In this document: positions 51,931 through 59,579 of the stretch, piece by piece
Numbering within the stretch: the stretch's first letter is position 1
Layout: each line of letters opens with the position of its first letter
Assembly: GCF_018476885.1 (NCBI RefSeq)
Contig: NZ_JAHCVJ010000002.1
Span: forward strand, 62,001-126,000
Length of the DNA: 64,000 nt
Reading direction: 5' to 3'
DNA from: Geoanaerobacter pelophilus
GTDB taxonomy: Bacteria > Desulfobacterota > Desulfuromonadia > Geobacterales > DSM-12255
Made by a program: the position numbers and the translations under genes
The notes under the pieces: generated by a model
The model's input: only the letters and a program-made list of their open reading frames with translations
Told to the model about the DNA's origin: nothing
Databases searched by the model: none

Positions 51931-52280
51931 CTGTTCTCCTGGGGGATCCCACAAATCAGCCCCTAAATTTACTTCGACTGAAATGGGTAGTGTGTTCAGA
52001 ACCGTCAACTATGTTCCAACTTGGATATGTGCAGGAATGATCGTATTAAGAGATAGTCTTCCGTAGTTTATGTAATTGAGTTTAATGCAGGATTGCCGAG
52101 GCAAGCACGAATATGTGCATAGTCATGGAATTAACTGGGGTATACAAAATAAACACTAAGGGAGACATATTGTCAACTGTAAATTCGCTGACGCAAACAA
52201 TATACTCAGCTTTTACTGTAATCGCAGAGCTGAAGGTAAACTAGTATTGAGTCGATACCAATCTAACCAGCAACAACGTG
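51931..52280. other. Intergenic region with the rho leader
   Basis: No convincing gene is present in this 350-bp, AT-rich stretch. On the minus strand a TTGACA near 52170 precedes T-rich sequence that could serve as a weak -10, suggesting a leader of over 200 nt before rho. Long autoregulatory leaders are common for rho, but no defined structure could be assigned by eye. Confidence 0.4.
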
Positions 52281-52718
52281 CTATATCGCAGATTTAAATT
52301 CATTTTCTGCGAGTTCCAGAATTTCCCGATAGATTGCGATCATAACGCCAACATCAAGCCACTTCTTTGCAACCTCGCAGAGCAAAGACCAAGCATGGGC
52401 AAGAGTGCCTGACACAACAAGGATGCCGAGCAGTCGTGATTCTTCCTGGCTCGCAAGGTACCCCCCGAAAATGGCCACAACAATCATGGCCCCAAGCCAA
52501 GCCATCTCCGGCCCCCGGAAAGGATTTTCCATTACATTCAGAAAATTGATGTAATACCGGGAAAGCCCGCCCACTTTCTTCATGAATTCTGCAAGTTCAT
52601 CCCCGCCATGCTTGAGATAAGCATAGGTCAAAAAGCGCTCGCTTGCCGTTTTTTTCCCTTTTTTCATGCGTTCGCTGACGTACTTGTCAATGGCCTCGTC
52701 AATAGTGTCGGTATTCAT
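52281..52718 (-). CDS. Uncharacterised membrane protein
   Basis: I do not recognise a family for this 145-residue protein. A charged helical N-terminal half (about 1-55) is followed by two hydrophobic segments at about 72-90 and 96-115, and an amphipathic C-terminal helix. The first ATG after GAGG at 52718 was chosen over a TTG two codons upstream. It appears monocistronic. Two TTGC-N6-GCAA dyads lie in the region upstream. Confidence 0.65.
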   Translation of the reverse strand: MNTDTIDEAIDKYVSERMKKGKKTASERFLTYAYLKHGGDELAEFMKKVGGLSRYYINFLNVMENPFRGPEMAWLGAMIVVAIFGGYLASQEESRLLGILVVSGTLAHAWSLLCEVAKKWLDVGVMIAIYREILELAENEFKSAI

Positions 52719-53038
52719 GATCAACCTCGCTTCCTTTACGAAGAATCGACCAGTTTTAGATGCCTGTCATGTATAAATTTTACTACATAAATCATGCCTG
52801 TATTGTTAGTAGAAATGAATACAATATATGTACAGTAATTATCGTCATTTCAAAGAAATCTTGAAGTAAAATTTTTACCTCAAAATGCCTATAAAGTTGC
52901 ATTACTGCAACAAACGCGTGGTATTTTTGCATCAACGCAACAACACCTCTGCCTAAATTACAGGCATGCGTCTTAACTAAGGACAAAAAAAGGCGGCCTA
53001 TGGCCGCCTTACAGTATGAAATAATTATACAGCTTGTT
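52719..53038. other. AT-rich spacer with paired TTGC-N6-GCAA dyads
   Basis: No gene is visible. The dyad TTGC-N6-GCAA occurs at 52897-52910 and again at 52927-52940, exactly 30 bp apart. The first copy extends to GTTGCA-ttac-TGCAAC. An octamer ATGCCTGT also repeats near 52760 and 52794. A terminator for the beta-barrel gene lies at the right end. Confidence 0.5.
52985..53010 (-). terminator. Rho-independent terminator of the beta-barrel gene
   Basis: On the minus strand AAGGCGGCC-ata-GGCCGCCTT is a perfect 9-bp stem followed by a run of T. It lies about 30 bp past the stop of the outer-membrane protein gene. Confidence 0.9.
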
Positions 53039-53644
53039 TTAGTTGAAGAAGAATCTGACGCCAAACATCCCTGAAAAACTTGACGGATCAAAATTGCCTT
53101 TTCTTCCCGATGGACCGTTAATATCGGTTTCAGGGGCAACAACAACCTTACCCTCTGCATTCAACGCAATATTGCGGGTCAGGAAATAATCGATCCCGCC
53201 GCTTGCATGAACACCTACTGTCGTGTCAACAGAAACGGAATCTTGCGGATGGCTGTAGTCACTCAGGAGAATATCAAGACCCGCTCCAACGTAAGGTGTC
53301 AAGGTAGGATGATTAATTTCAAACCGGTATTGCCCACCTAAGGAAATATTGGTAACTTCAAAATCCCCGGTATTTGCGCCGGAAACCCTGTTGGAACCAA
53401 ATTCAGTTCGAGTGATATCAATCTCAGCCGCCCAGTTTTTATCTATCCCGTAAATAAAGCCGCCACCAAAGTTAAATCCGGCATCTGTCTCAAGCTTATT
53501 ATCATTATAATCGCTATCAGCCGGGATCAGGAAACCCAACCTCGCGGTAACTCCGACTTTGCCTTTAATATTCTGGGCTTCCGCCTGAGCTGTTGAAATT
53601 GCCAGAATCGCGGTCATGCAGATCAGTGCCAACATTTTACGCAT
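53039..53644 (-). CDS. Outer-membrane beta-barrel protein
   Basis: The 201-residue product has a clear signal peptide with the cleavage region ISTAQAEA near 16-23, alternating beta strands, and a C-terminal FGVRFFFN with a terminal aromatic-rich strand typical of outer-membrane barrels. It resembles small OmpA/OmpW-like porin-fold proteins. No ligand can be named. AAGGAG upstream supports the ATG. It has its own terminator and is probably a single-gene unit. Confidence 0.8.
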   Translation of the reverse strand: MRKMLALICMTAILAISTAQAEAQNIKGKVGVTARLGFLIPADSDYNDNKLETDAGFNFGGGFIYGIDKNWAAEIDITRTEFGSNRVSGANTGDFEVTNISLGGQYRFEINHPTLTPYVGAGLDILLSDYSHPQDSVSVDTTVGVHASGGIDYFLTRNIALNAEGKVVVAPETDINGPSGRKGNFDPSSFSGMFGVRFFFN

Positions 53645-53671
53645 AATAGTTTCTCCTTTCGAATTAAACAG

Positions 53672-54328
53672 TTAAATAAGATCAATTACCGCCTTTACTG
53701 CCTTTTCAATGCCGTCAGCCGCCTCAGCAATATTACTGGCAAGCATGTATGCCGGTGTTGATACGATCTTGTTTTCCCGGTCAACAACAAACTCGGTCAC
53801 CGGGCAATCGACATGACTACTGCCTGTCTGATTAATTGCGCTGGCAGTCCCGCTATCGTTGCCAATAGTCACTTTCGGGGCATATTCCTTGCCGAGAGTT
53901 GCGGCAATCAGCGCTGGGGCTATACAGATCGCCCCTATCGGCTTTTTTGCTGCAACCATCTCTTTCAATAACCTGGCAACATCCGCTTGAATAGTTGCTT
54001 CCGGCCCCTTAAAGGCAAATGTGCAGAGATTCTTCGCCGCCCCGAATCCTCCCGGAAAAATCACCGCGTCCAAATCTGCAGCCTTGACCTCAGCGATGTT
54101 TTTGATCTTCCCCCGGGCGATCCTGGCCGATTCAACCAGCACATTCCGTTTGGCACCGGTTTCATTTCCTGTCAGGTGGTTGACCTCCGACAGTTCCATG
54201 TCAGGTGCCATGCAGATTGACTCAGCACCATTCCGGTTGATTGCCAGAAGAGTGCAGACAGCTTCGTGAATCTCGCTGCCGTCAAACACACCGCATCCCG
54301 ACAGGACGACTCCGATTCTCTTCTTCAT
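53672..54328 (-). CDS. elbB: ElbB-type glyoxalase (DJ-1/PfpI superfamily)
   Basis: The 218-residue product, starting at the ATG after GAGGGGGAAC, matches the ElbB family: KKRIGVVLSGCGVFDGSEIHE at the start, FPGGFGAAKNL near 87, and the nucleophile-elbow Cys in PIGAICIAPALIAA near 135. Family members have weak glyoxalase activity, and the isoprenoid role suggested for E. coli ElbB is not settled. An upstream in-frame start was rejected because it has no supporting ribosome binding site. Confidence 0.92.
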   Translation of the reverse strand: MKKRIGVVLSGCGVFDGSEIHEAVCTLLAINRNGAESICMAPDMELSEVNHLTGNETGAKRNVLVESARIARGKIKNIAEVKAADLDAVIFPGGFGAAKNLCTFAFKGPEATIQADVARLLKEMVAAKKPIGAICIAPALIAATLGKEYAPKVTIGNDSGTASAINQTGSSHVDCPVTEFVVDRENKIVSTPAYMLASNIAEAADGIEKAVKAVIDLI

Positions 54329-54530
54329 AGATGTTCCCCCTCTCTGGATTGTATTGGCAGAACGTCGCACCAGCAGAAGACCTCTGGGCTCTCGGATTGG
54401 CGAACTATAGCATATCAATCCTGAGCTGTTAACCGCTTTTTGCTTGCAAACAACAGCCGATGCCAAGAGAGCGCGGGACAAGCCCCTCTCTTTATGCTAT
54501 GGTTGATCAATATCCCTCAGGGAGATCCCG

Positions 54531-55127
54531 ATGTTGGAGAAACGCCGCAAACCACGGAAAAAAATTGGCCTCCAGCAGGTTCTGTTACAAGACTCCTCTG
54601 TTTTTTCGATCCAATGGATTGTACTCCCCCCCGCCTATATAGGACAACTCACACCAAATGATCTTCTGAGTAGATATTTCCATTATATCAGAATGTTTAC
54701 CATGTCGCTGATCAGACCTTACCAAGCACACGACACCGTTGAGTTCCGCCTCCTGAACACAGGCATCAGTCTAATCAGTTTCACCAGCCACCCTCCTACC
54801 AGTTCCGAAAACTCTGAAACCGCAACACTGTCAATCAGTGGCGGCTTTCTGGTTCAAAAAGACAATTGCAGTCGCGGTGAGCTCTCTTTCATCTCAAAAC
54901 CGGTACCAAGTGGCTTAAAGATAGTCCTGCAACTCTCCAACTACTGCCCCATGCTCCTTGGCACCAAGCCTTCAAGGTTGCGCAAGATCATATACCGGAT
55001 AACCCAGGCGTATATTCATAAGATAGTCACCGTAAGGTTTCTGGCAAAAACCTATTACGAGCTAGAAGGGGTGCGCCCCAGCATCAAGGTAGTTAAAGCA
55101 AGGATTAAAAAAGGAGAGACCACTTGA
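54531..55127 (+). CDS. Uncharacterised 198-residue protein
   Basis: I cannot assign a family. The N-terminus MLEKRRKPRKK is strongly basic and PilZ-like, but the rest does not show a PilZ core. GGGAG upstream of the ATG is a good ribosome binding site. There is no signal peptide or membrane segment. The second half is rich in hydrophobic and basic residues (KPSRLRKIIYRITQAYIHK). It lies 110 bp upstream of a PilZ gene but has a separate promoter-like sequence between, so co-expression is not assured. Confidence 0.55.
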   Translation: MLEKRRKPRKKIGLQQVLLQDSSVFSIQWIVLPPAYIGQLTPNDLLSRYFHYIRMFTMSLIRPYQAHDTVEFRLLNTGISLISFTSHPPTSSENSETATLSISGGFLVQKDNCSRGELSFISKPVPSGLKIVLQLSNYCPMLLGTKPSRLRKIIYRITQAYIHKIVTVRFLAKTYYELEGVRPSIKVVKARIKKGETT

Positions 55128-55168
55128 TTGTCTGAAATAATTGCTTTTCAGTTTTTTCAGCTGCCCGT

Positions 55169-55196
55169 TTGCACCTGAAAACCACGATGATATACT
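55169..55196 (+). promoter_or_regulatory. Probable sigma70 promoter of the PilZ gene
   Basis: TTGCAC (55169-55174) and TATACT (55191-55196) are 16 bp apart, about 42 bp before the PilZ ATG. The -10 is good and the -35 fair. Confidence 0.5.
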
Positions 55197-55237
55197 GCTT
55201 GCTCAGTTGCTATTGTTAATTACTGAGGAAATAAGCC

Positions 55238-55579
55238 ATGGCTGAAAAACGTTACATCAAGAGGCATCGGCGCAGGTTTGCACTTCGATTCGGGGAACAA
55301 GAGGCAACAAGGCTTGGTTTCACTGAGGATATAAGTCCTGAAGGAATGTTTATCAAGACAACAAATATCTACCCTCCTGGGATGCTGATCAAAGTAACCC
55401 TGACTCTTCCCGATGAAAAATCCATCTCAGTCATGGGAAAGGTCATGTGGGCCAAAAGAGTACCGCCCCAAATGGCAAGGCTGGTAAAAAAAGCGGGGTT
55501 CGGCATCAAAATAGAAAAATTCATTGATGGAGAAGAGTTATACCGCCAGGTTTGTGAAAAAAGCCTCACCCCGGCATGA
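55238..55579 (+). CDS. PilZ domain protein
   Basis: This 113-residue single-domain protein has the two c-di-GMP-binding elements of PilZ: a basic RHRRRFALR stretch near 9-17 and EDISPEGMF near 31-39 (D/NxSxxG type). It should bind c-di-GMP and act through a partner, unlike the enzymes at the left end of the window. It is convergent with the yjbQ-type gene, with the two stops adjacent. Confidence 0.88.
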   Translation: MAEKRYIKRHRRRFALRFGEQEATRLGFTEDISPEGMFIKTTNIYPPGMLIKVTLTLPDEKSISVMGKVMWAKRVPPQMARLVKKAGFGIKIEKFIDGEELYRQVCEKSLTPA

Positions 55580-55984
55580 TTAACCTTCATCCGCTGTTAT
55601 TTTTAAAGCGACGCGTCTCTGCCTGGGGCCATCAAATTCGCAAAAATAAACCGCCTGCCATGTGCCGAGCAACAGCTTGGAGTTTTCAATAAAGACACTT
55701 TTAGCAACGCCGATAAGTGACGACTTGATGTGGGCGTCAGAGTTACCCTCTGCGTGGGTAAAATAGGGATCGTGGGGGACAAGCTTATTAAGAAAGCCGA
55801 TCATATCGCGCTGCACTGCAGGATCCGCCCCTTCGTTGATCATGATTCCTGCAGTGGTGTGCATGACGAACAGTTGGCAGATGCCGTTACGAATACCGGC
55901 ATTTTTAACAACTTCCTGCACCTGAGCAGTAATGTCGATGAATTCGGTGCGCGCCCGACTTTTTATCTCAATGTATCGGATCAT
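55580..55984 (-). CDS. YjbQ/UPF0047 family protein
   Basis: The 134-residue protein matches the YjbQ family: VMHTTAGIMINEGADP near 44-59, DPYFTHAEGNSDAHIKSS near 88, and GTWQAVYFCEFDGPR near the end. Conserved His and Asp residues may bind metal. Some members complement thiamine phosphate synthase mutants, so the term secondary thiamine-phosphate synthase is used, with a weak basis. It stands alone on its strand. Confidence 0.9.
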   Translation of the reverse strand: MIRYIEIKSRARTEFIDITAQVQEVVKNAGIRNGICQLFVMHTTAGIMINEGADPAVQRDMIGFLNKLVPHDPYFTHAEGNSDAHIKSSLIGVAKSVFIENSKLLLGTWQAVYFCEFDGPRQRRVALKITADEG

Positions 55985-56036
55985 ATCTTCCCCCGATTCA
56001 TGCCGATCTACTGACTAAGAGAGTCAGGACCAAATC

Positions 56037-56074
56037 AAAGAGGGCATTACCAATTCGTGGATAATGCCCTCTTT
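56037..56074 (-). terminator. Terminator-like hairpin after the 19-codon peptide gene
   Basis: AAAGAGGGCATTA pairs perfectly with TAATGCCCTCTTT around a 12-nt loop, about 20 bp past the peptide stop on the minus strand. The following T tract is short, so termination strength is uncertain. It closes the mini-gene and faces the yjbQ-type gene. Confidence 0.6.
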
Positions 56075-56092
56075 CACCGGTCGCAGCTGTTA

Positions 56093-56152
56093 TCAACAGG
56101 GATGGACTGCCGAACTCCCCACAATGCGCGGCGCAATGTATTGCTTTTTCAT
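56093..56152 (-). CDS. Candidate 19-residue peptide, RiPP-precursor-like
   Basis: The minus-strand ORF encodes MKKQYIAPRIVGSSAVHPC and stop. AGGAGG lies 8 bases before the ATG, among the best ribosome binding sites in the window. The KKxYxxPxI beginning is like leader motifs of ribosomally made, modified peptides (the YxxP element read by RRE domains in lasso peptide systems), and the end SSAVHPC offers Ser and Cys as modifiable residues. No maturase, RRE or exporter lies in the window. A short regulatory leader peptide is an alternative. It has its own promoter, structured leader and terminator. Confidence 0.6.
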   Translation of the reverse strand: MKKQYIAPRIVGSSAVHPC

Positions 56153-56192
56153 CCGTCCCACCTCCTTCCGTTAATTAGACTGAGATCAGTTT

Positions 56193-56244
56193 ACCCGCAA
56201 TTCCAACAATTTCAAGTTCAATGACAAATTGCTCCAATTGCGGG
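56193..56244 (-). promoter_or_regulatory. Structured 5' leader of the peptide gene
   Basis: On the minus strand CCCGCAATT pairs with AATTGCGGG (9 bp), followed inside by CAATTT / AAATTG (6 bp) after a small internal loop. The hairpin sits about 40 nt before the peptide ATG, inside a leader of about 130 nt. It could be an RNA regulator or stabilising stem. No known riboswitch class was recognised. Confidence 0.55.
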
Positions 56245-56289
56245 AAAACAATAGTCACAATCGGAGCCTCATCCAGATATTCGAATTAA

Positions 56290-56318
56290 ACTGTATACCG
56301 GAGTCAGGAAGTTGTCAA
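56290..56318 (-). promoter_or_regulatory. Sigma70 promoter of the peptide mini-gene
   Basis: On the minus strand TTGACA (56318-56313) and TACAGT (56295-56290) are exactly 17 bp apart. It lies just downstream of the Ig-repeat heme protein gene, so the peptide can be transcribed independently of the hydrogenase operon. Confidence 0.7.
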
Positions 56319-56351
56319 CCAGCGGTCGCAGCGATAGAGTACAACCTCGAC

Positions 56352-57812
56352 TCAGCGAATTGCAACATTCTCTATGGACAGACTACCTCTTTGGACGGTT
56401 AAAGTTCCTTGCAGTACGGTAACACCGCCATTGCTGGTATAGGTAGGCTCATAACCCCCTTTGAGGGTTATCGCTACCAGCCTGTTCAATACGACATTCT
56501 CAATAAAAGTTGTCGCCATCGCCTGAATTGTACCGTTGTTCGGCACATTGTTAAACGCTTCCTGTAATGACGAATAGGTGGCATCAGGAGGAACCTTGAC
56601 AAGCGGGGCAATCACGATTGTCAGGCTTTTTGTTGCAAGTGCATTCACCGCATCAGTTACTCTGAAGGTAGATGAGAAGGAACCTGAAACGCTCGGAGTA
56701 CCGGAAATAACCCCGGTGCTTTGTGCCAATGAAAGGCCTGCAGGGAGGCTCCCCGATTGGACAGTCCAATTGTAAGGCATCATACCGCCACTTGCAGTCA
56801 GTGTCTGATTATAAGCGGCGCCCTGGAATCCTGACGGCAAAGATTCGGTCGTTATTATTAATGGCTGAGCAACTATCTGGATACTGAGCTGTTTCATCAC
56901 TGTTGTGTTGAATGGATCAGTAACCTGGGCAACGAACTCATAGTGCCCTGGAGTAGATGACGGCGTACCAGAAATGACCCCGGTGGCCGGGTCCAGACTC
57001 AGGCCTGCAGGTAGATAGCCTGGTGGGATGTACCAAGTGAACGGTGGCGTACTCCCCGTCGCGCTCAGGGCTTGCCCATAAGGGGCGCCAATCATGGCAT
57101 TTGGCAGTGAGTCCGTGGCAATCGCCAGAGGAACAGTATAGATACCCCAGCTGTAGCTCGCTGGGGGCGACTCTATCTCCCCTGCATCTCCGATAGACCT
57201 GACCATGAAGGTGTGGGAACCATCACTCAGAGAATAATAAGTAATGGGGCTGGTGCAGGTGACAAACAGTTCCCCGTCCATACTGCATTCGGTTTTAACT
57301 GTGTATGTAGCCGGGCGAGATTCGAATGTGAACGCAGCTTCGGTACTATTGCTCGGAGATGGCGGAAAGGAACTGATCGTGGTAACCGGCGCCCCTGGTG
57401 TGGGCTGCGCATGGCAATTTGTACAGTTTCCGTATCTTGACGGCATGGTCTCTGGCAAAACCACTCGGCCAGAAGAAATATTCAGAAACATCTGCTTGCT
57501 GGCAGTTGCCGATAGGGCATCGGTAACCTTGACCAGGAAATTATAGTTTCCCCCTGATGTCGGGGTACCGGAAACAACTCCGGCGGAGGATACAGTAAGG
57601 CCTGGAGGCAGAATCCCCGAAGCCTTCCATGAATATGGGGAGGTCCCCCCAGATGCAGAGAGTAATTGCTCGGTATAGGGTAGATCAACCGTACCAATAG
57701 CCAACAACGGCGCAGTATCAATGGTGAGCGGGTCGGCGGCCACGCAAAGGCCCGGCAGCACCAGCGCAAGAAGCATTCCGATTACTGTGACCTGCCGGTA
57801 AACACCCTTCAT
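56352..57812 (-). CDS. Exported Ig-repeat protein with one c-type heme motif
   Basis: The 486-residue product (ATG at 57812 after GGGAGG) has a signal peptide ending near LCVAA. It contains three He_PIG-type Ig domains, at about 30-110, 220-305 and 305-390, each with PAGL or PPGL and GVxSGTP, and a C-terminal segment like a beta-helix fragment (about 395-486). Between the first and second Ig domains lies a CTNCH heme c site near 130. It follows the hydrogenase large subunit by 75 bp in what looks like one operon. It could be a hydrogenase-linked electron carrier or surface adaptor; this is inference. Confidence 0.8.
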   Translation of the reverse strand: MKGVYRQVTVIGMLLALVLPGLCVAADPLTIDTAPLLAIGTVDLPYTEQLLSASGGTSPYSWKASGILPPGLTVSSAGVVSGTPTSGGNYNFLVKVTDALSATASKQMFLNISSGRVVLPETMPSRYGNCTNCHAQPTPGAPVTTISSFPPSPSNSTEAAFTFESRPATYTVKTECSMDGELFVTCTSPITYYSLSDGSHTFMVRSIGDAGEIESPPASYSWGIYTVPLAIATDSLPNAMIGAPYGQALSATGSTPPFTWYIPPGYLPAGLSLDPATGVISGTPSSTPGHYEFVAQVTDPFNTTVMKQLSIQIVAQPLIITTESLPSGFQGAAYNQTLTASGGMMPYNWTVQSGSLPAGLSLAQSTGVISGTPSVSGSFSSTFRVTDAVNALATKSLTIVIAPLVKVPPDATYSSLQEAFNNVPNNGTIQAMATTFIENVVLNRLVAITLKGGYEPTYTSNGGVTVLQGTLTVQRGSLSIENVAIR

Positions 57813-57886
57813 GATCAACCTCCCAAATTCTTGCCAAAGGCGAAATTACAGACCCAATAACCCCACCCGACACGATGAAACGGGGT

Positions 57887-59536
57887 TTAGTGGACAGCAC
57901 AAGCGATGCAAGGGTCAAAAGAATGCACCGTCCGGAGAACTTCCAGCGGCTGCTGCTGATTGACAACCGGAGTACCGATGAGAGCCTGCTCCACAGGTCC
58001 CGCCACATCGCTCAGATCTCGTGGCCCAAAGTTCCAGGTGGAAGGAACAACCATCTGGTAATTGACGATCTGCGGATTGCCTCCACCGGAAGAGTAGCTA
58101 ACCCAATGCCCCAAGGCCCCGCGCGGCGCCTCAGTGAGAAAGGAACCACTACAGGTAGGTTGAGGAGGCAAGGTAAAACCGACCCGACCGACAGTATCAG
58201 TGGTAAATTGAGGGTTTATCCTATTCATAAGTTCATTGACCCAGTCAGCATACATACTGTCGATGATAAATTTTGTTTCGATGGCTCGGGCAGCAGTGCG
58301 GCCGATGGTCGAATACATGTCAGACAGTGCCATGCCGGTATTGGCAAGAAAATCACCAACAAGTTGGGTAATGGCCGGTACAGCCCCCAGACCGTAGGCA
58401 ACCATGACACGTGCCAGAGGGCCGACCTCCATTGGTTGGCCGTTGTAACGAGGGGCTTTGAGCCAGCTATATTTTTCATCGAGATCAAGCCCGGTATATG
58501 ATGGGGCCGTTGCTCCACTGGCAGGATTCAGCGCCGCAGAACCGGCGTACCAGCTCCGCGCCACATGTTCCGTGATTGCGGCCTCGTTCACCGCCTGCAC
58601 TGAACCAGTCGCTCTGTTGAAAATAGCGCCACGCGGGAACATCAGGTCACCCGCAGAAGAGAGATCGGCAACGCCGCCAAAGCAAAGGAGGTTATCCGTG
58701 CCGCCGATGGCTCTGTATTCAGGGTATGCGGAGGCAATAACCGCAACATCCGGGAGATAAAAAGTATCAACGAAGGTCTTTGCCTCATAACAGAGATTGT
58801 TAAGGTCAGAGTACAAAGCAGACCATTGGGATTCGTCCATCGCCAGGTCCAACGACACCCCCCCGATCAACATGCTTTGGGGGTGAGGATTCTTGCCGCC
58901 CAAGAGTGCGTGAATCTTGATGATCCGCGTCTGGATACGAAGCGCATCCAAGTAATCGGCCATCATGATCAGGCTGAGTTCCGGAGAGAGGTTGGTGTAT
59001 CCGGAATGCCCCCAGTAGCCGTTTGCCAGGGGGCCGAGCTGGCCGCTGCCGGCAATGTCCGAAAGCCTTTGCTTTACATCGGCAAAAAAAGCGGCATCTC
59101 GTGTGCGGCTGGACGATATTGCCTGGTCTGCTGTGACCACCGCGTCCATATCGGTAGCCGCAATGGCCCTGGTAACATCAACCCAGTCAAGGAGGTGGAG
59201 GGCGTAAAAGTGGACGATGTGGTCGTGGACGAACTGAGCACCTCCAAGGAGGTTACGAATGATTCGGGCATTTTCGGGAACAGTAAAAAAGGAGTCAATT
59301 GAATTCTCAACAGCTCTGATCGACGTAATTCCGTGTACATAGGTGCAGACTCCGCAGACCCTTTGGGTAATCATCCAGGCATCACGCGGATCGCGGTTTT
59401 TCAGGATCGGCTCAATCCCCCGGAAGAGAGTCCCTGTGCTCCAGGCTTTAATTACCTGGCCATCGGCTACCTCTGTTTCCACCCTCAGATGACCCTCGAT
59501 GCGGGTAATCGGATCTATCACAATCTTGCTTGACAT
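57887..59536 (-). CDS. [NiFe] hydrogenase large subunit without C-terminal extension
   Basis: The 549-residue catalytic subunit has both nickel-ligand motifs: RVCGVC near 59-64 and DPCIACAVH at 541-549. The stop codon comes directly after the terminal His, so the usual cleavable C-terminal peptide is absent and no maturation protease step should be needed. The start at 59536 (MSSKIVIDPITRIEGH) follows AAGGAG. Pairing with a Tat-exported small subunit suggests a periplasmic group 1-type hydrogenase. Physiological direction cannot be decided. No hyp genes or protease gene are nearby. Confidence 0.95.
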   Translation of the reverse strand: MSSKIVIDPITRIEGHLRVETEVADGQVIKAWSTGTLFRGIEPILKNRDPRDAWMITQRVCGVCTYVHGITSIRAVENSIDSFFTVPENARIIRNLLGGAQFVHDHIVHFYALHLLDWVDVTRAIAATDMDAVVTADQAISSSRTRDAAFFADVKQRLSDIAGSGQLGPLANGYWGHSGYTNLSPELSLIMMADYLDALRIQTRIIKIHALLGGKNPHPQSMLIGGVSLDLAMDESQWSALYSDLNNLCYEAKTFVDTFYLPDVAVIASAYPEYRAIGGTDNLLCFGGVADLSSAGDLMFPRGAIFNRATGSVQAVNEAAITEHVARSWYAGSAALNPASGATAPSYTGLDLDEKYSWLKAPRYNGQPMEVGPLARVMVAYGLGAVPAITQLVGDFLANTGMALSDMYSTIGRTAARAIETKFIIDSMYADWVNELMNRINPQFTTDTVGRVGFTLPPQPTCSGSFLTEAPRGALGHWVSYSSGGGNPQIVNYQMVVPSTWNFGPRDLSDVAGPVEQALIGTPVVNQQQPLEVLRTVHSFDPCIACAVH

Positions 59537-59579
59537 GAACTGGGTCTCCTTAATGAGCTCTTTCAGAAGCAACTAAGCT

